From Bifiguratus adelaidae (lineage: Eukaryota > Mucoromycota > Endogonomycetes > Endogonales): 42,326 nucleotides of DNA. Under the pieces are notes generated by a model that worked only from the letters and a program-made list of their open reading frames with translations, was not told the DNA's origin and made no database searches. This document shows, piece after piece, positions 27,860 to 39,355 of the stretch. Location: positions 1 to 42,326 of the forward strand of contig MVBO01000130.1 in assembly GCA_002261195.1 (NCBI GenBank), read 5' to 3'. The stretch's first letter is position 1. Each line of letters starts with the position of its first letter. Position numbers and translations under genes: made by a program.

Positions 27860-30811
27860 TCAACTAGAGTGGGCCCGTGGTGATACCGGCGGAGGAGCGA
27901 TGGTTGACATCGCATCTTGCAAATCATGTTCCACAGGTACCTGCGGACTGGATCGAATTGCTTCTACGGATTCAGATGGTCTCGGTGGTGTAAAAAGGAT
28001 GGACGTGCTTGAAGCGGTGGGGTTTGGTGAAGATGAAGGAATTGTATGGTGGGCATTGGAGGGAGGCGGGTTGCTTAAAGGTTGATTAGAAGATAAGGCG
28101 CCTGCTGCAGACGCCAGGCTAGACCATGAGCTACTTGTCGTAGTACGCTTGCTGTTAGCATGATTGGCTTCTCCCTCAGCCTCTAATTGATCTAGACTTT
28201 CGCGGACGGCCTGAGCAACTTCACGTTGCTTCTTTTTGAAGAACGTTGAGACACTCGCGAATAGCCTTCCTGCTTGCTGTGTCGTGTTTTCTGCTGTTGC
28301 TGCCAAACTATCCATCACGTTTGGACCGGCCTCGTCCGCGTGATCCTCTGCCGTTGCTTCGGGAGGAAGAGCCTATCATGTTACCTACATTACCATCGAA
28401 GACCTGATGCCAAGGAACGACTTACTTGTCGGCCCATCTCTTCATATTGCTCATATTCGGCGCGGCTTCGTCCTACCAAGCCCTTCTCCCTCTGCGTCTC
28501 TTGCTCATCACTACCTTGCTCCATGCCTTTCTCAAATTCCGACCAAAGCATGTCCATCGCTTTGGTCAAACCTCTGCTTCCTGACGATACCGCCTTTTGC
28601 AAAGAATTACTACTAGACGACATTGCCTTGGTGAGGCGCTCCCGGAACGGGCCAAAATTATGATCCAAGTTCAAATCCTTGATTCGGCTGCAAACATATA
28701 ATGGTTAGTCGACCAGCCCTAGCGTTGAGGTGAAAGAGAACACTTACTTTGAGAGAGAATTTTGAATGTCTTCAATGGAGATGTTTCCTTGGCCAGGATG
28801 ACTATCACATCTCAGTTATGCGCAATGAACAATGCACCGCAGTACTTACCCAGGCTCAACGATCTCGTAAATCTCGTGATCGGTATGGACATCCCAGACG
28901 AGGTAATTCTTGGTATTTTGCCATGCTCGAACAAATGAGAGACCATAATCATTCAGAAAGTTGCGATCTGGCCGAGGCATGAGAAACATCTTCAAGGCCT
29001 TATACCCACCTTTCTCGGCACTTCCTATGCCCAGACCTTCAGGTTCATCGTCTGCCGCGCCAGCTATGCCTTGGACATCTTGCATATACTTTACAGAACT
29101 CAACAGGCTGAACAAATACTCCTCAAACTGCGCGCGTAGAAACTCATCGGATCCGAGGTACTGATTGGTTGAAGGCCGAGTGGGATCAGTTGGATCCCAA
29201 GTGTCATACACTGTCTTGACAATCTTTTCCATCCATCTCCGATCTGCCATCGTCAAAGCCGTGACGCTGGAAATCAATGGGTTCCGAAAGTCAATGGTGC
29301 CATTCTCAACCTAAGGACCGTTTGTTTTAATCCACAAGGCAAAGTTTGTACAAATGATCTCACATTGACGAGGACATCCAGACCAATTTCCTCTTTGTGA
29401 TGCAAGAAAATCTGGTTTGTCGTCCCAACCATATAGGCATTGGTACCTCGATCCGAGAGAATGTCAATTTGCTGCAAGGGCAAATACGGTTGGAAGAAGT
29501 TGCCCTTCGAAACATCGAAATGAGTGCATACGTTAAGCGGAATGTCAGTGTTCTTACCTGACCAAAGATGTGAAGCGGTAAGCCGACATAGCGCAATAGC
29601 GATGCTTTGTCACCGCTCTTGAGGTCTGATCCTTTGACGATTGGGATATCGTCGTTGATGGTATCAAGTTCGGCGGCTCCAGAATCCTGCAGGTGCCGTA
29701 GCAGCTCTAGGTGAAGAGTTAGCATGAGGCGACAACGAGTCTGCTTGCCACTTGCCTGGCATGAGCGAGATTAAAGAATATTGAAATGTACACAGCCTTT
29801 CTACAGGATATCCATAAAATAACACCTGATACGAAAACATGAGCACCGTACCGAAGGCAGCCGCCATCTACTCACCTTCTTCTCCACCAGCAGAAGTTTT
29901 AATAAGATTAATGTCTTCATCTTGAATTTATGAACAAGCTCTCGGAGCGAGGTACCTGCTCCAGATGTAAGCCGACCGTTATCGACGATATGAGCTGAGA
30001 AACTTACCCAGGTACAGTGAATTATCATCCAGCTCTTTGGCGAGTATGACATTCAGATTGGTATAAAAGTTCTGCAAGTAGGGTACCCACTTAAGTCGCC
30101 ACCAAGCGTCGCCAATCCACTTGCCTTCAAGATATCAATTTGGGTGAAATCCCGTTGCTCAAACCAAGATTGAGTGACAACGGCCAGCTTTTGTCGTAGA
30201 GCTCCAAACACGGGCTACAAAGAACAAGGAGCATCCCCATCAGCTCTGCCATGCATGTCGACAAGCATTGAGGTGTCAATCACTTGCCTGTCGCGAGAGC
30301 ACCACTAGCGCCTTTTGTACCGTTGTTCGCGTCATGTCTTCATCTTTGACCAGCAAATCCTGCAATTCACAAAGTCAGAACGCTAAGCCCACACGTCCAA
30401 GGCATTATACATCGCAAAGACACACCTTCACGGCTATCTGCCGATGACAACTCATACCAAACAAGGTCGTCTGCGCAACATCCCAGTGCGGAACCGGCGG
30501 AAGGTGAAAGTACGAAAAGTCTTGGCCACTTTGATGCGCTCCATCTACCCACATCCTCGTCAGCCTCTGCCAGCACACGCGCTCTCTTGACGGTGCCTCT
30601 TACCGGGTAATGCAAGGAATGGCAAGAAGCTCCATTCCGTCGGCAATTCGAGTCTACGTAACCTGCTCTGCTCTTCTGTACCCGGCAGTGGAGGATACAC
30701 GTACTCTACAATAGGACCGTATGCATGGTGAAAGCCAACCACCGCAATGGCAGCGACTGGAGGATGGCCATTCTCTGCCATGAAGAAGCGCGAGTTGCCA
30801 AATGGAGGCAT
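27860..30811 (-). CDS. AVL9: AVL9-family protein (late secretory pathway, DENN-like)
   Basis: Thirteen exons: 30811-30604, 30544-30426, 30359-30288, 30214-30125, 30071-30008, 29955-29876, 29825-29756, 29706-29558, 29504-29364, 29310-28850, 28801-28748, 28687-28426, 28372-27860. The product is 760 residues, close to yeast Avl9. Markers: VVGFHHAYGPIVEYVYPP near the start, DFSYFHLPPVP, TTLFGMSCHRQIAVKDLLV, LMFSYQ-type text lies only in an intron, VLFYGYPVERLCTFQYSLIS, VGTTNQIFLHHKEEIGLDVL and GNISIEDIQNSLS. The C-terminal 170 residues are Ser/Pro-rich. Avl9 acts in exocytic transport from the Golgi. Three of the twelve introns begin with GC (GCAAGT): 30287-30215, 30124-30072 and 29755-29707. Translation may instead begin at the internal ATG at 30779-30781 (MAENGHPP). 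Confidence 0.9.
29707..29755 (-). other. GC-AG intron in AVL9 (intron 7)
   Basis: The exon ends ATGCCAG, the intron starts GCAAGTGG and ends TCACCTAG. Excision joins SLMP to ELLRHLQDSG in frame. Confidence 0.85.
30072..30124 (-). other. GC-AG intron in AVL9 (intron 4)
   Basis: The exon ends TTGAAG, the intron starts GCAAGTGG and ends ACTTGCAG. Excision joins DILK to NFYTNLNVILAKEL in frame. Confidence 0.85.
30215..30287 (-). other. GC-AG intron in AVL9 (intron 3)
   Basis: On the minus strand the exon ends CGACAG and the intron starts GCAAGTGATT and ends TTTGTAG. Excision joins LSRQ to PVFGALRQKL in frame. No GT donor nearby gives a sensible join. Confidence 0.85.
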
Positions 30812-30841
30812 TTGGATTGAGTTCGTCTCTGGAGCGCGAGC

Positions 30842-31549
30842 ATGGAACTGAACAAGGATACAATCATTCGGCTCGAATCACTTCGTTCTAAGCTAACGAG
30901 CTTACAAGAGACGTTCAATACGCACTTGCTCTACCTCAATGACCCCCATTTCGCGTTTACATGGCCAGATCTCGTCAACAAGTTCAACACGCTCACTGCC
31001 AAGTTTGCATCCTTATCCGAAGACTTTTACGGCTATACCCTCTTGCAAACCGCCTCTGATCCTAAACGCTTGAATCTTCACCCTCAGAAACCACCTACGA
31101 GTGAACATGATGCGACGGTACTGTCGGTTCTATTACGCACAAAGCTGATACCCGAGATTGAGAAGGAGGAGGCGAGTATACGACAGGCGGTCGAGCAGGA
31201 ACTCGGCAAGAGTCAAACGTCAAAGAGCACCAGCTCCTCCTTTGAAGACACCACGGCACTTGCGAAGGAACTGGAGCATTGGCAAACCTTGCGAAAAGAT
31301 CACGACGCCTTGGCTCATTACGCCTCCGAATACGTGTCTAATCTCGTGGATGCCAACAAGTCGCTCTTATTTACGCGCGTTCAGGATGCGCCACAAGCCA
31401 AAGCGGAGGGTATATGGCAGAGTCAAGGGTTCAAGAGTGAAGATACCTGGAATCAATGGCGATTGGAAAGCATGCTGTGTTACGCGAGTAGTGGCCGAAC
31501 ATCCATGCCAGATTCCGATTTCAAAACAGCTCAAGCAGCGCGTACATAA
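30842..31549 (+). CDS. MED8: Mediator complex subunit 8
   Basis: Single-exon, 235 residues. The helical N-terminal part (IIRLESLRSKLTSLQETFNT, then DLVNKFNTLTAKFASLSEDF) and VLSVLLRTKLIPEIEKEE match the Mediator Med8 pattern, in which LLRTK-L-P-E-(I/V)-E is a typical block. Med8 is part of the head module and helps link Mediator to RNA polymerase II and TBP. The start is 31 bases from the first ATG of AVL9 on the other strand. It ends 97 bp before the convergent WBP1 stop. Length is normal for fungal Med8. Remote paralogy with other coiled-coil proteins cannot be excluded by eye. Confidence 0.8.
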   Translation: MELNKDTIIRLESLRSKLTSLQETFNTHLLYLNDPHFAFTWPDLVNKFNTLTAKFASLSEDFYGYTLLQTASDPKRLNLHPQKPPTSEHDATVLSVLLRTKLIPEIEKEEASIRQAVEQELGKSQTSKSTSSSFEDTTALAKELEHWQTLRKDHDALAHYASEYVSNLVDANKSLLFTRVQDAPQAKAEGIWQSQGFKSEDTWNQWRLESMLCYASSGRTSMPDSDFKTAQAART

Positions 31550-31646
31550 TAGAGCGGAAACTACATGGTTCTCGTCATGTTGTATAAAAGACCACTGTAT
31601 TTAGCAGCTTAATTTTTGGGTTCTGGGCAGAAGGCGCTCTCCACTT

Positions 31647-33272
31647 CTATATTCTTTTTGGCACTTGTTGCTTGACTTCCTTGACAACCTCCTTCTTTTC
31701 CTTTGCCGTTTCCTTGCGTTGTTGTTCTTGCTCCTTGGCTTCAATGCGTTGCAGATTGCTCTTGTTGTCTTTACGGCCCCATGACAAGAGCCAGATAGTG
31801 GAGAAGACAAGAAAACCGACAGACATGGAGGCGGCTGAGGTGTAATAAGGCCAGGCAGCGGACAAGAAACGTGGAAACTCATTGTGTCTAAAGGGTGTGA
31901 AAGCCATGGTCTCGCTGTTTTCGATATACGTCAAGCCAGGGCGCTTGTAGTTGATTTTGAAGGTGAAGACGCCGTAGACATCAGGTAGTTGCAATGTCGT
32001 TTGATAAGTGGCAAATGCGCCAGAAGTATCGACGACATCGAACGTCTTTCGAACGTAGGGATCCAACATGATGATCTCTAGCTGCACATCTGGAGCAACA
32101 AAAGGCACCCATTTGTCATCCTTATATTCCGACAGGGACACAGAGTAGGTCTAGGGGGGGGAAGTAAACAACCTATCTTAGATGTTTGATATCTCTCGCA
32201 ACGGCACACTTACCACATTGTCCTTGATACGATACGATCCTTCTTGTAGTTTTCCGCCCACCTTGTGATGTTGAGTCGACACGAGCTTCAAAACTCCCTT
32301 TTCTTGGAAGGTCCATTGTGTCAATTCCTTGGCGAGTTGCCGATTGCCAACCGGCACCTGCTTTCCATCCCGAGTGACGGATGCATTGAAATATAGGTCG
32401 CTAAACAAGTCTAGGGATCCGACAAAGGTCACCCGAGCACTGTTGCGGGCCTGCGTGGCCGATACGAGTCCGACCTGGTTGCCGGTCGCAAACACGTCCG
32501 ATTCCACTGGGTTTTCCTCGTTTGGTTCGGCCGAGTAGGCTGTACTACTACCCATAACAATGCGGTTGACCAAGGGATTCTTGTGCAAGATCTTGTGGCC
32601 GATACCCTTGTACAAGAGAGGCTGAGCAAGCAGAGATGGTGAAATGACGGACGAAATAAATGGATTGTAATTGGTTGCAATGATCGACGTGTGCGTTCCA
32701 TCATCTGTCGCCGTGTTGACATTAAAGTGATCAATCACAGATGAGTCGGTCTCATCGAACTGAACCGAGAACTCGTGAGCAATGTCGCGAATCGTATCTT
32801 GAAGGGTGCTGTCGGCTCCGATCAAGAGGTTTCCACCGTCCTTGACGAATTTGACCAAGGCTTGCGGGGAGAACTCGGTACTTGCAAAGGCTTCAACAAG
32901 GTTAGACGGCATCCGAGCGCAAAATGCAGCACGACTTACACTTGACGCCAGGCGCAAAGAGAATAATGTGATCGTAGAAATGCTCGCCTAGCATTCCCGT
33001 TGCAAGTTGAGCATCAGAAGCGCCCTTGAAATCCAGTTCATAGTTGCGCTCTAAACAATAGATGAGCCGTCTTGGTCCTAGATGATTCTTTCAGCGCATC
33101 CATGACACGTACCTTGCAAGTCATCCCAGAATGTACTCCATTGTCGCTTTTTTGATACGTCTTGCAAGACAACAAGGACTCTGTTGCCTTTGACACTAGC
33201 GCAAGTGACCATCTGTACGATACCAAGTAGCGCAACGAGCCCAAGTGCTATCATGCTCAATGTTCGAACCAT
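31647..33272 (-). CDS. WBP1: Oligosaccharyltransferase WBP1/OST48 subunit
   Basis: Four exons: 33272-33113, 33050-32940, 32890-32214, 32150-31647; introns of 62, 49 and 63 nt. Product 483 residues. It has a signal peptide (MVRTLSMIALGLVALLGIVQ), a start block GNRVLVVLQD, HIILFAPGVK, VKDGGNLLIGADSTL and SSVIDHFNVN. LYFNASVTRDGKQVPVGN, a luminal domain with VRKTFDVVDTSGAF, then YGVFTFKINYKRPGLTYI follow. One C-terminal membrane helix (SAASMSVGFLVFSTIWLL) precedes a cytosolic Lys/Glu-rich tail. This subunit is part of the ER complex that transfers glycans to Asn. The last intron has a pure pyrimidine run (eight C) before TAG. The tail is longer than in yeast Wbp1, which ends in a KKXX-type signal. 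Confidence 0.93.
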
Positions 33273-33377
33273 GGCCGAACAGTGTCTTGGACGAAATTGA
33301 TTGGTCAAAGGTCGTTCTTGGCAAAGACAATAGAAGCAAGAGAAGAATGGATACATAAAGAGGACATTTTCAAGGAT

Positions 33378-36300
33378 TTACAATACAAAGAGAAAGCGAA
33401 GATCCTCTTCAGAGAGCTTGGCTAATGCACTCGAGTCCTTGCCAATTGTACTTTCTACCAACGCCGTCTTCTTTTCCTGCAATTGAACAATTCGACTCTC
33501 GATGCTGTTTTCGATAATGAGTCGGGTGATTTTGATGGGGCGATGCTGTCCTAGACGATGAATACGGTCCATAGCCTGGATTTCGGTGGAAGGGTTCCAC
33601 CACGGATCACAGATAAATACTTGACTCGCTTCAGTCAAGTTGAGTGCGACACCTCCGGCTTTGAGAGAGATCAAGAAGACTGTAATATTGGGGTTGTTTG
33701 AAAAGGCCTTGATGGTGGCATCACGCTGTTGGGGAGACATGCGTCCATCGAGTTTTACGCATTCGAATCCAGCTCGTTTGAGACGCCAATTGACGAGATC
33801 CAAAAAGTTGACAAATTGCGAAAAGACGATGGACTTGACGGTTGAATCTTCGCGACGGAGAATGGTCAATTCTTCAACGAGCGCTTCAATCTTGGTTGAG
33901 CTGCGCCAGTTGGACATATTGATGCGGTTAATAATGGAAGTACGTGCATAATTGGTGCTATTCAGATCACCCTCTTCCTCGGGCAGTTCGTAGGTTGGCT
34001 GGGATAGATCAATGGAAAGCTTTGAGAAACACGTCGGACAGTCCGGAACGCTGTTGGCAACTTCGTCTGCGTAACTCTGTACAAATTGCGTGCAACACTG
34101 GATTGGCGGTTAGCTTGATGCTTGCCAAAAAGTGATTGACGGACTTACCTCTCGACAAAACACGTGATGGCATTTGCTGATGATGGCATCCTCTGGAGGG
34201 TCCGAGCAGATGGCACACACCAATTGGCGATTTTTCTTGTCAATATCGATGCGCCTGAGTACCAGATCAGGATGATTGACGCATTGTCTCATCTTCATCA
34301 ACAGCTCGAAAATGTTGGCGTAATTATTGAGTACCGTATTCTGCTCCACATAGGTGCTGAATTTGCGCGCAGAGTCCGTATAGAGACTCTCATACATGTC
34401 CTCTTCTTCCTCATTGAAGAGATCGCGACGAATGGTTACGGTGCGTGGTGGCAATCCCAAATCATCGGCTCTTTCGACCTTGGTTCTTCGAAGCATCAGT
34501 TTGTCCAGCAATTTTCGAAGCTTTTGGAAGGCTTCAAGGCCTTCACCTTGAGCACCATAGTTTTGGATAGGTTTGAGAATCTCATAATTCCACCAACACA
34601 CATGGTCCATGGGTTTGTGACCACATTCATCACATCCCTTCTTGTCACTGAATCGCCAACTGAGCGATTTGCAGGGACACTTTTTGCAAAAGTAGTACCC
34701 ATAGGGATCAGCTTGCATGAAACGAATCAGTGAATACAATTCGCCCACACGATTTTGCAATGGCGTTCCGGTTAAGGACCACTTTCTAAGCGATGTCATG
34801 TGAAACTGGAGGCACGCAGGTGAGTCAAGGTCCGCATAAGCAACAATTCTTGCCACCTACTACTGATCGTGCGGTATTACAACTTCTATCCTTGATGTTG
34901 TGCGCTTCGTCCAAGACAATGCGAGCCCATTCAATCTTGTGGAGAATCGATGGCGACTTGACAAGGCCACCCTTTCGTCTGAATCCATACTCCTGTCTTC
35001 GAAAGAGCGCTTCAACAACCGCATCTGCGTGTTTCTGATGAGCAACATACAAACAATCAACATTCACTTCGCAGCACTTACACGTCGTCATGACCACGTC
35101 GTAGGATGTAAGTTTTTCAATGTCCTCCAAACGATTTGAACCATGAAAGAGATAAACAGACAACTCATTGTCGGTATGCGTCTCAATCTCTGATTTCCAT
35201 TGCATGATCGCGACAGTGGGTGCAATGATGAGATTGGGTTTTAGGCGAGGTTCTGAGAGAAGGAGCGATATCATTTGAATAGTTTTGCCCATGCCCATTT
35301 CATCTGCTAAAATGCCACCTTTCAACTACAACATATTTGCATCAGTGCAAGTGCTATAGGTATGACGTCTTCAGCCTACCTCGCCTATGGACTCTTGGCC
35401 GCACATCCAACCCACTCCTTCCTTTTGAAAGGGCAGAAGAGGTAATTTCAGGTGCTTGGGTTGTTCAATCGGATGTGCTTCACCGCCCTTCATATTGTCT
35501 AAATCAGACCACACCGTTTCTAGTTCAGGATGATGCTCCAGCAACTTTTCCTTGACACGCTGTGACTAGGAAGCGACGTTAGCCTACCCAGGACGGCTCT
35601 TAGACTAAACACTTACAAAGGTTTTTTGCGTCGCTCTTTGCCGTTGTGCGCCTCCTTGACGACGCCTTACTGTCGCTTCCGCTGCACCGACTTGGTCATC
35701 AGAAGATTCACCTCCCTGATCTGTACTGACCGCTGATTCACTCGAGCTCTCGGCTTTAGACAAGTCGGTCAAATTAAACTCCGATTCGCTGCCCGAAACT
35801 GCACGCCGAAATGACGTTGAAGCGCGATTCTTGGATGAGACCGCATCAGACTCTGCATCCGTGCCGCTTTCTGTCACCTTTTGTTTGCCTTTGAATGAAT
35901 GCGCTTGCGTGCGTATACGCCTTTTTGGTGTTCGAGCCTTGGTAACTCCCTTCCCTTTGCGTTGATCCTTCTTTGACGGAACGAAATCGTCATCTTCGGA
36001 TTCGTCAAATGACATATCAACAACTGTGCTTTGGGGAGTCACAGCACTAGAACTACTTGGGGGATCAAATAAGGCGGTCATGTCGGTAGAGGTTGGCGTG
36101 GTCAATTTGCTGGATGAACTAGAGTCATCTTGACGGCTGGCTAATTTCCGTTTCCTTGATAGTCGACGTGAATGCATGCCAGATACCTCCGGTGTTTGTA
36201 CTGAGTGATCATCTGAATCAACATCAACATTAATATCGCTCTCTGAAGGTATACTGGTGGGATCAAGACGTTTGAGTGGTTTTCTATCGTCCATGTCTAA

Positions 36301-36543
36301 ATCGGTGGACCTGGCGGGACTATCTATGGAGGCGCTCGCCGACACCCCGACGTCCAGCTTTTCATCCTTTTTCTCCTCCTTGATGACGCTTTCAACAATC
36401 ACCTTTTTGCTGCTTCTCGATCGCTTTGCAGGGCCCTGTAGGGTATCTAAGTTGGCCACTTGCTTGGCTCGCCGTTTGTTGGACAACGTCGCTGTCAAGG
36501 GTTCCGCAGTAGCCGCAGTCTCGGAACGCCGCCTTGCCACCAT
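33378..36543 (-). CDS. RAD16: RAD16, SWI/SNF-type ATPase of global-genome nucleotide excision repair
   Basis: Six exons: 36543-35617, 35565-35380, 35325-35082, 35024-34861, 34805-34149, 34097-33378; five introns of 51-57 nt. Product 965 residues. Residues 1-300 are a basic and Ser/Glu-rich, low-complexity tail. The SNF2 core starts [15 protein letters not shown] (from about 372), with DEAHNIKDR and [21 protein letters not shown] zinc-binding insert has Cys pairs (CKKCPC, CDECGH). A RING finger ([20 protein letters not shown], continued by CPTCF) sits between the helicase lobes, as in Rad16. The second lobe ends with [17 protein letters not shown] and [14 protein letters not shown]. With Rad7 it recognises damage in untranscribed DNA. 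The start is the first ATG after an in-frame upstream splice junction, so a 5' UTR intron at 36589-36639 is possible. Confidence 0.95.
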
Positions 36544-37037
36544 CGTTGACTGTTGTCGAGCTTTTTTCTGTAAGCAAACCAGCCGTCATTCAGGTCGCAC
36601 TAGAGTCTTGGACCTTATCGAGCCTTCACACCTTACCTGTTGTTCTCTTCTACGCAGCCAGAATGCAAGACAGCCGCAATTTCAATACTATCCACCAGTT
36701 GTTGGAGAGTCCAGGTGACTACAACGGATAGGCAAAGAGAAGGAGAGAGGACAAGTGCGCAGTAAAATTTCTCGATTTGCGTTTTTGCTGCGGCACAGCA
36801 AGTTCAAGGTGTAAAAACGGGTGAGAGACAAAAGAATAGAGATAGAGTGTAGAGATAGAGTAGAGAGTAGAGTGGGGAGATAATAGCAAGATCCCTCTTT
36901 ATCTTCTCTCTTATCCAATCCAATGCACCAATGCAATGCTCTAGTAACACGCTTTCGATCGCGCCCTAAAATGAATTATGAACCAATCGGGTTTGACTGC
37001 GCCACCCTTCCTGCTTTTCTGTTCTCTGCTGGCAGGC
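36544..37037. promoter_or_regulatory. shared divergent promoter region of RAD16 and RAD7
   Basis: 494 bp between the two start codons. It contains a purine-rich low-complexity tract at about 36835-36884 built from GATAGAGT/AGAG-type units, and a candidate 5' UTR intron for RAD16 (GTAAGG donor, TTACAG acceptor at about 36639-36571 on the minus strand). No other gene was seen. Co-regulation of the two repair partners is plausible from this arrangement. Confidence 0.55.
36835..36884. repeat. GA-rich low-complexity tract
   Basis: A run of imperfect AGAGATAGAGT-like units with no pyrimidine other than T. It lies in the RAD16/RAD7 intergenic region and may be a nucleosome-depleting or GAGA-like element. 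Confidence 0.6.
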
Positions 37038-39208
37038 ATGTCTCGACGCAATGGGGTGAGAGGGCCTACATCGGCATTGACTAGCTTCCTTAGGGTGAGT
37101 ATAGAATATTAGAGGCTGACTTGGCTGACATCGCAGTAGGATCACGGCATTCGACCTCGCAATATCGGTTATCGTTCAAATGCGCAGCAAGGGGCAAGCA
37201 CGTCGACCAGTACCGCAAACACACCGTCAGCGGAAGAGGGCAACTCCACGAGTGTTTTAACGGCGACAACAAGTACGACGGAGAGTTTGGTGGACGAGAA
37301 TGGGCAGATCGAGGCATCGACGACCGAGACAATGACGGTAACGCAGAGTGGGGAGAATCTCGTGGTCGAATACACACTAGCCACATCGTCCACATCAAGT
37401 GGTCGGCAGACGAAGAAGAAGACCAAGAAGAAGCGTGGGCATGACTCTGATTCGGATGAGGATTTCCGTATTGACGATGACGATCTCAAACCAATGGCGA
37501 GTTCAACATTGCCTCGCGCTGGGTTTTCTGCCAAGAATCGGAGCAAGACGCATATCGAGTTTTGCTCACAGTGCAAGTGTCGCTTTACGGTGGAGAACGG
37601 GATGGAGTACATCTTTCGTAATGAGACTGGCCTCATGATTTGCACCGCCTGCAAAAGCGGCAAGACCTCGGTTCGTCGTCCTGCGAAACGGAAGCGTCGG
37701 GTGCCTGGCACGGGTGCCGGCGATGATGGCATCGAGATAACGACGTTGCAGGATCTCTGTATACAGCTCATCGCAAAGTACATTGAGGATGTGGAGGCCT
37801 TGGGAGATATTGGTTTGGTGAATATGGACAAGATTTGCAAAATTATCTCCAAGAATCGATCACTCAACACCCAGACTGCACGCTTGTTTCTCGATAGCTC
37901 AGAAAAACAGATTCGACTGTATGATTGCACCAACATTGAAGAACAAGGCTTGTTGTCGATTTCCAACTATTGTCCACATCTCGAAAGTCTTCACTTGGAT
38001 TTCTGTGGGCGCATCAATGACACCGTTATCCGTCGTTATGCCGATCTGCTACCGAACCTTCGTCATTTTAGCATCCATGGACCATATCGCGTCACGCCAG
38101 CCGCCTGGCTTTACTTTTTTGAAAAGCTGGGTCATCAACTCGAAACATTTAGCGTCGATGATACACACCGATTCAATGCAGATTGTTTGCGCGCTCTTAT
38201 TTCTAGAGCTAGCGATCTCAAGGTGCTTCGTCTGAAGCGTCTTGGTTTACTCGATGACGAGATGGTGTCCATGATTGCTCAGCTGGACGCCCTCGATGTG
38301 CTGGATCTCACTGAACCGAGAACCACCGACCAATATCAGACCGATGTCCATGTCAGCCCTCATGCCATCATCACCGTGCTTAACAAACTTGGTTCATCCC
38401 TGGAAGAATTTGTATTGACCGGCTTCACGTCCTTGACGGATGATGTACTTTTGGAGGGTATCCTGCCGACCTGTACCCACCTTCGGAAACTCTCACTTTC
38501 GTCCTGCGACCTCATCACATCACCTGGCCTCGTCAAATTATTCCGTACCTGGACGTATACACGGCTCAATCCTGGTCTGACACATCTTGACGTATCCAGA
38601 TGTACGCATCTACAAGATATGTCTTTGTTTTGGATCGTAGCTCACTCCGGTACGACGCTTCAGTTCTTAAACGTAAACTCCTGTGACGAATTGAGCTCCA
38701 TGGCCTTTTACTGCATTGCCGGAGCCCTCACCGCTGATCGTATTAATGAGGCCATCCATGAAGAAGCCAAGAAGGAACATGAGGAAGAGGAGGAGAAAAA
38801 GAAGCAGGAAAAAAGCAAGCAAAAAGGAAAACGAGCCCAGAGGGATGCTCCGGCTACCTTAGAAAGTCCCAATCCAGTGGGAGAAGCATTTGCGGTCGAA
38901 CTTCGGCAGCCGAACGGCATGCTGTCCCATGAAATAGATCAACTCGCCGCCCAAGTACCCAACATTAGCCCATGCTCAGAATTGCGAATTCTTGATACAG
39001 CCTTCGTTCGAGCCGTGGATGACGAAGTCGTTGGCACTCTCATGCGTTCTTGCCTTGGTCTGAAATGCATCAAAGTTTATGGTGATCACAAGGTAAGCAA
39101 CTCATAATGATTAGACTGCGTGTGACTCATCATCGATCATAGGTGACCGAATGTGCCTATATCCGCAAGGGTGTGAGATTGGTCGGCCGAGAAAGCGATG
39201 ACTTGTGA
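37038..39208 (+). CDS. RAD7: RAD7, leucine-rich-repeat subunit of the RAD7-RAD16 repair complex
   Basis: Three exons: 37038-37094, 37140-39092, 39143-39208; introns 45 nt and 50 nt. Product 691 residues. The N-terminus MSRRNGVRGPTSALTSFLRD followed by HGIRPRNIGYRSNA is characteristic of fungal Rad7. A Ser/Thr-rich linker and a Cys-rich motif (CSQCKCRF, ICTACKSGK) precede about ten leucine-rich repeats (for example LESLHLDFCGRINDTVIRRY and LRKLSLSSCDLITSPGL). A Lys/Glu-rich insert (residues about 490-525) interrupts the repeats. It ends VGRESDDL. Rad7 partners Rad16 in damage recognition and in a cullin-linked ubiquitin ligase. It is transcribed away from RAD16. Only 147 bp separate its stop from the LEU1 start. 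Confidence 0.95.
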
Positions 39209-39279
39209 GAACAATTGCAATGTCCCAAAATGGGAGGATTTGCCGCCCGCAAAGGGGGCCATTGCCATAATTGTAATAT

Positions 39280-39285
39280 CACGTG
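39280..39285. promoter_or_regulatory. CACGTG E-box upstream of LEU1
   Basis: A palindromic CACGTG 71 bp before the LEU1 ATG in a 147-bp intergenic region. Such boxes bind bHLH factors (Cbf1/Pho4/Tye7 type). No Leu3 site (CCGG-N4-CCGG) was found. Functional role is inferred from motif alone. Confidence 0.35.
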
Positions 39286-39355
39286 ATTTAGATGATCTTG
39301 TTAAAAGCCCTCGTCCTTTCAACGTTCTTTCTCCGCCTCCCTTTCACACGCAACC

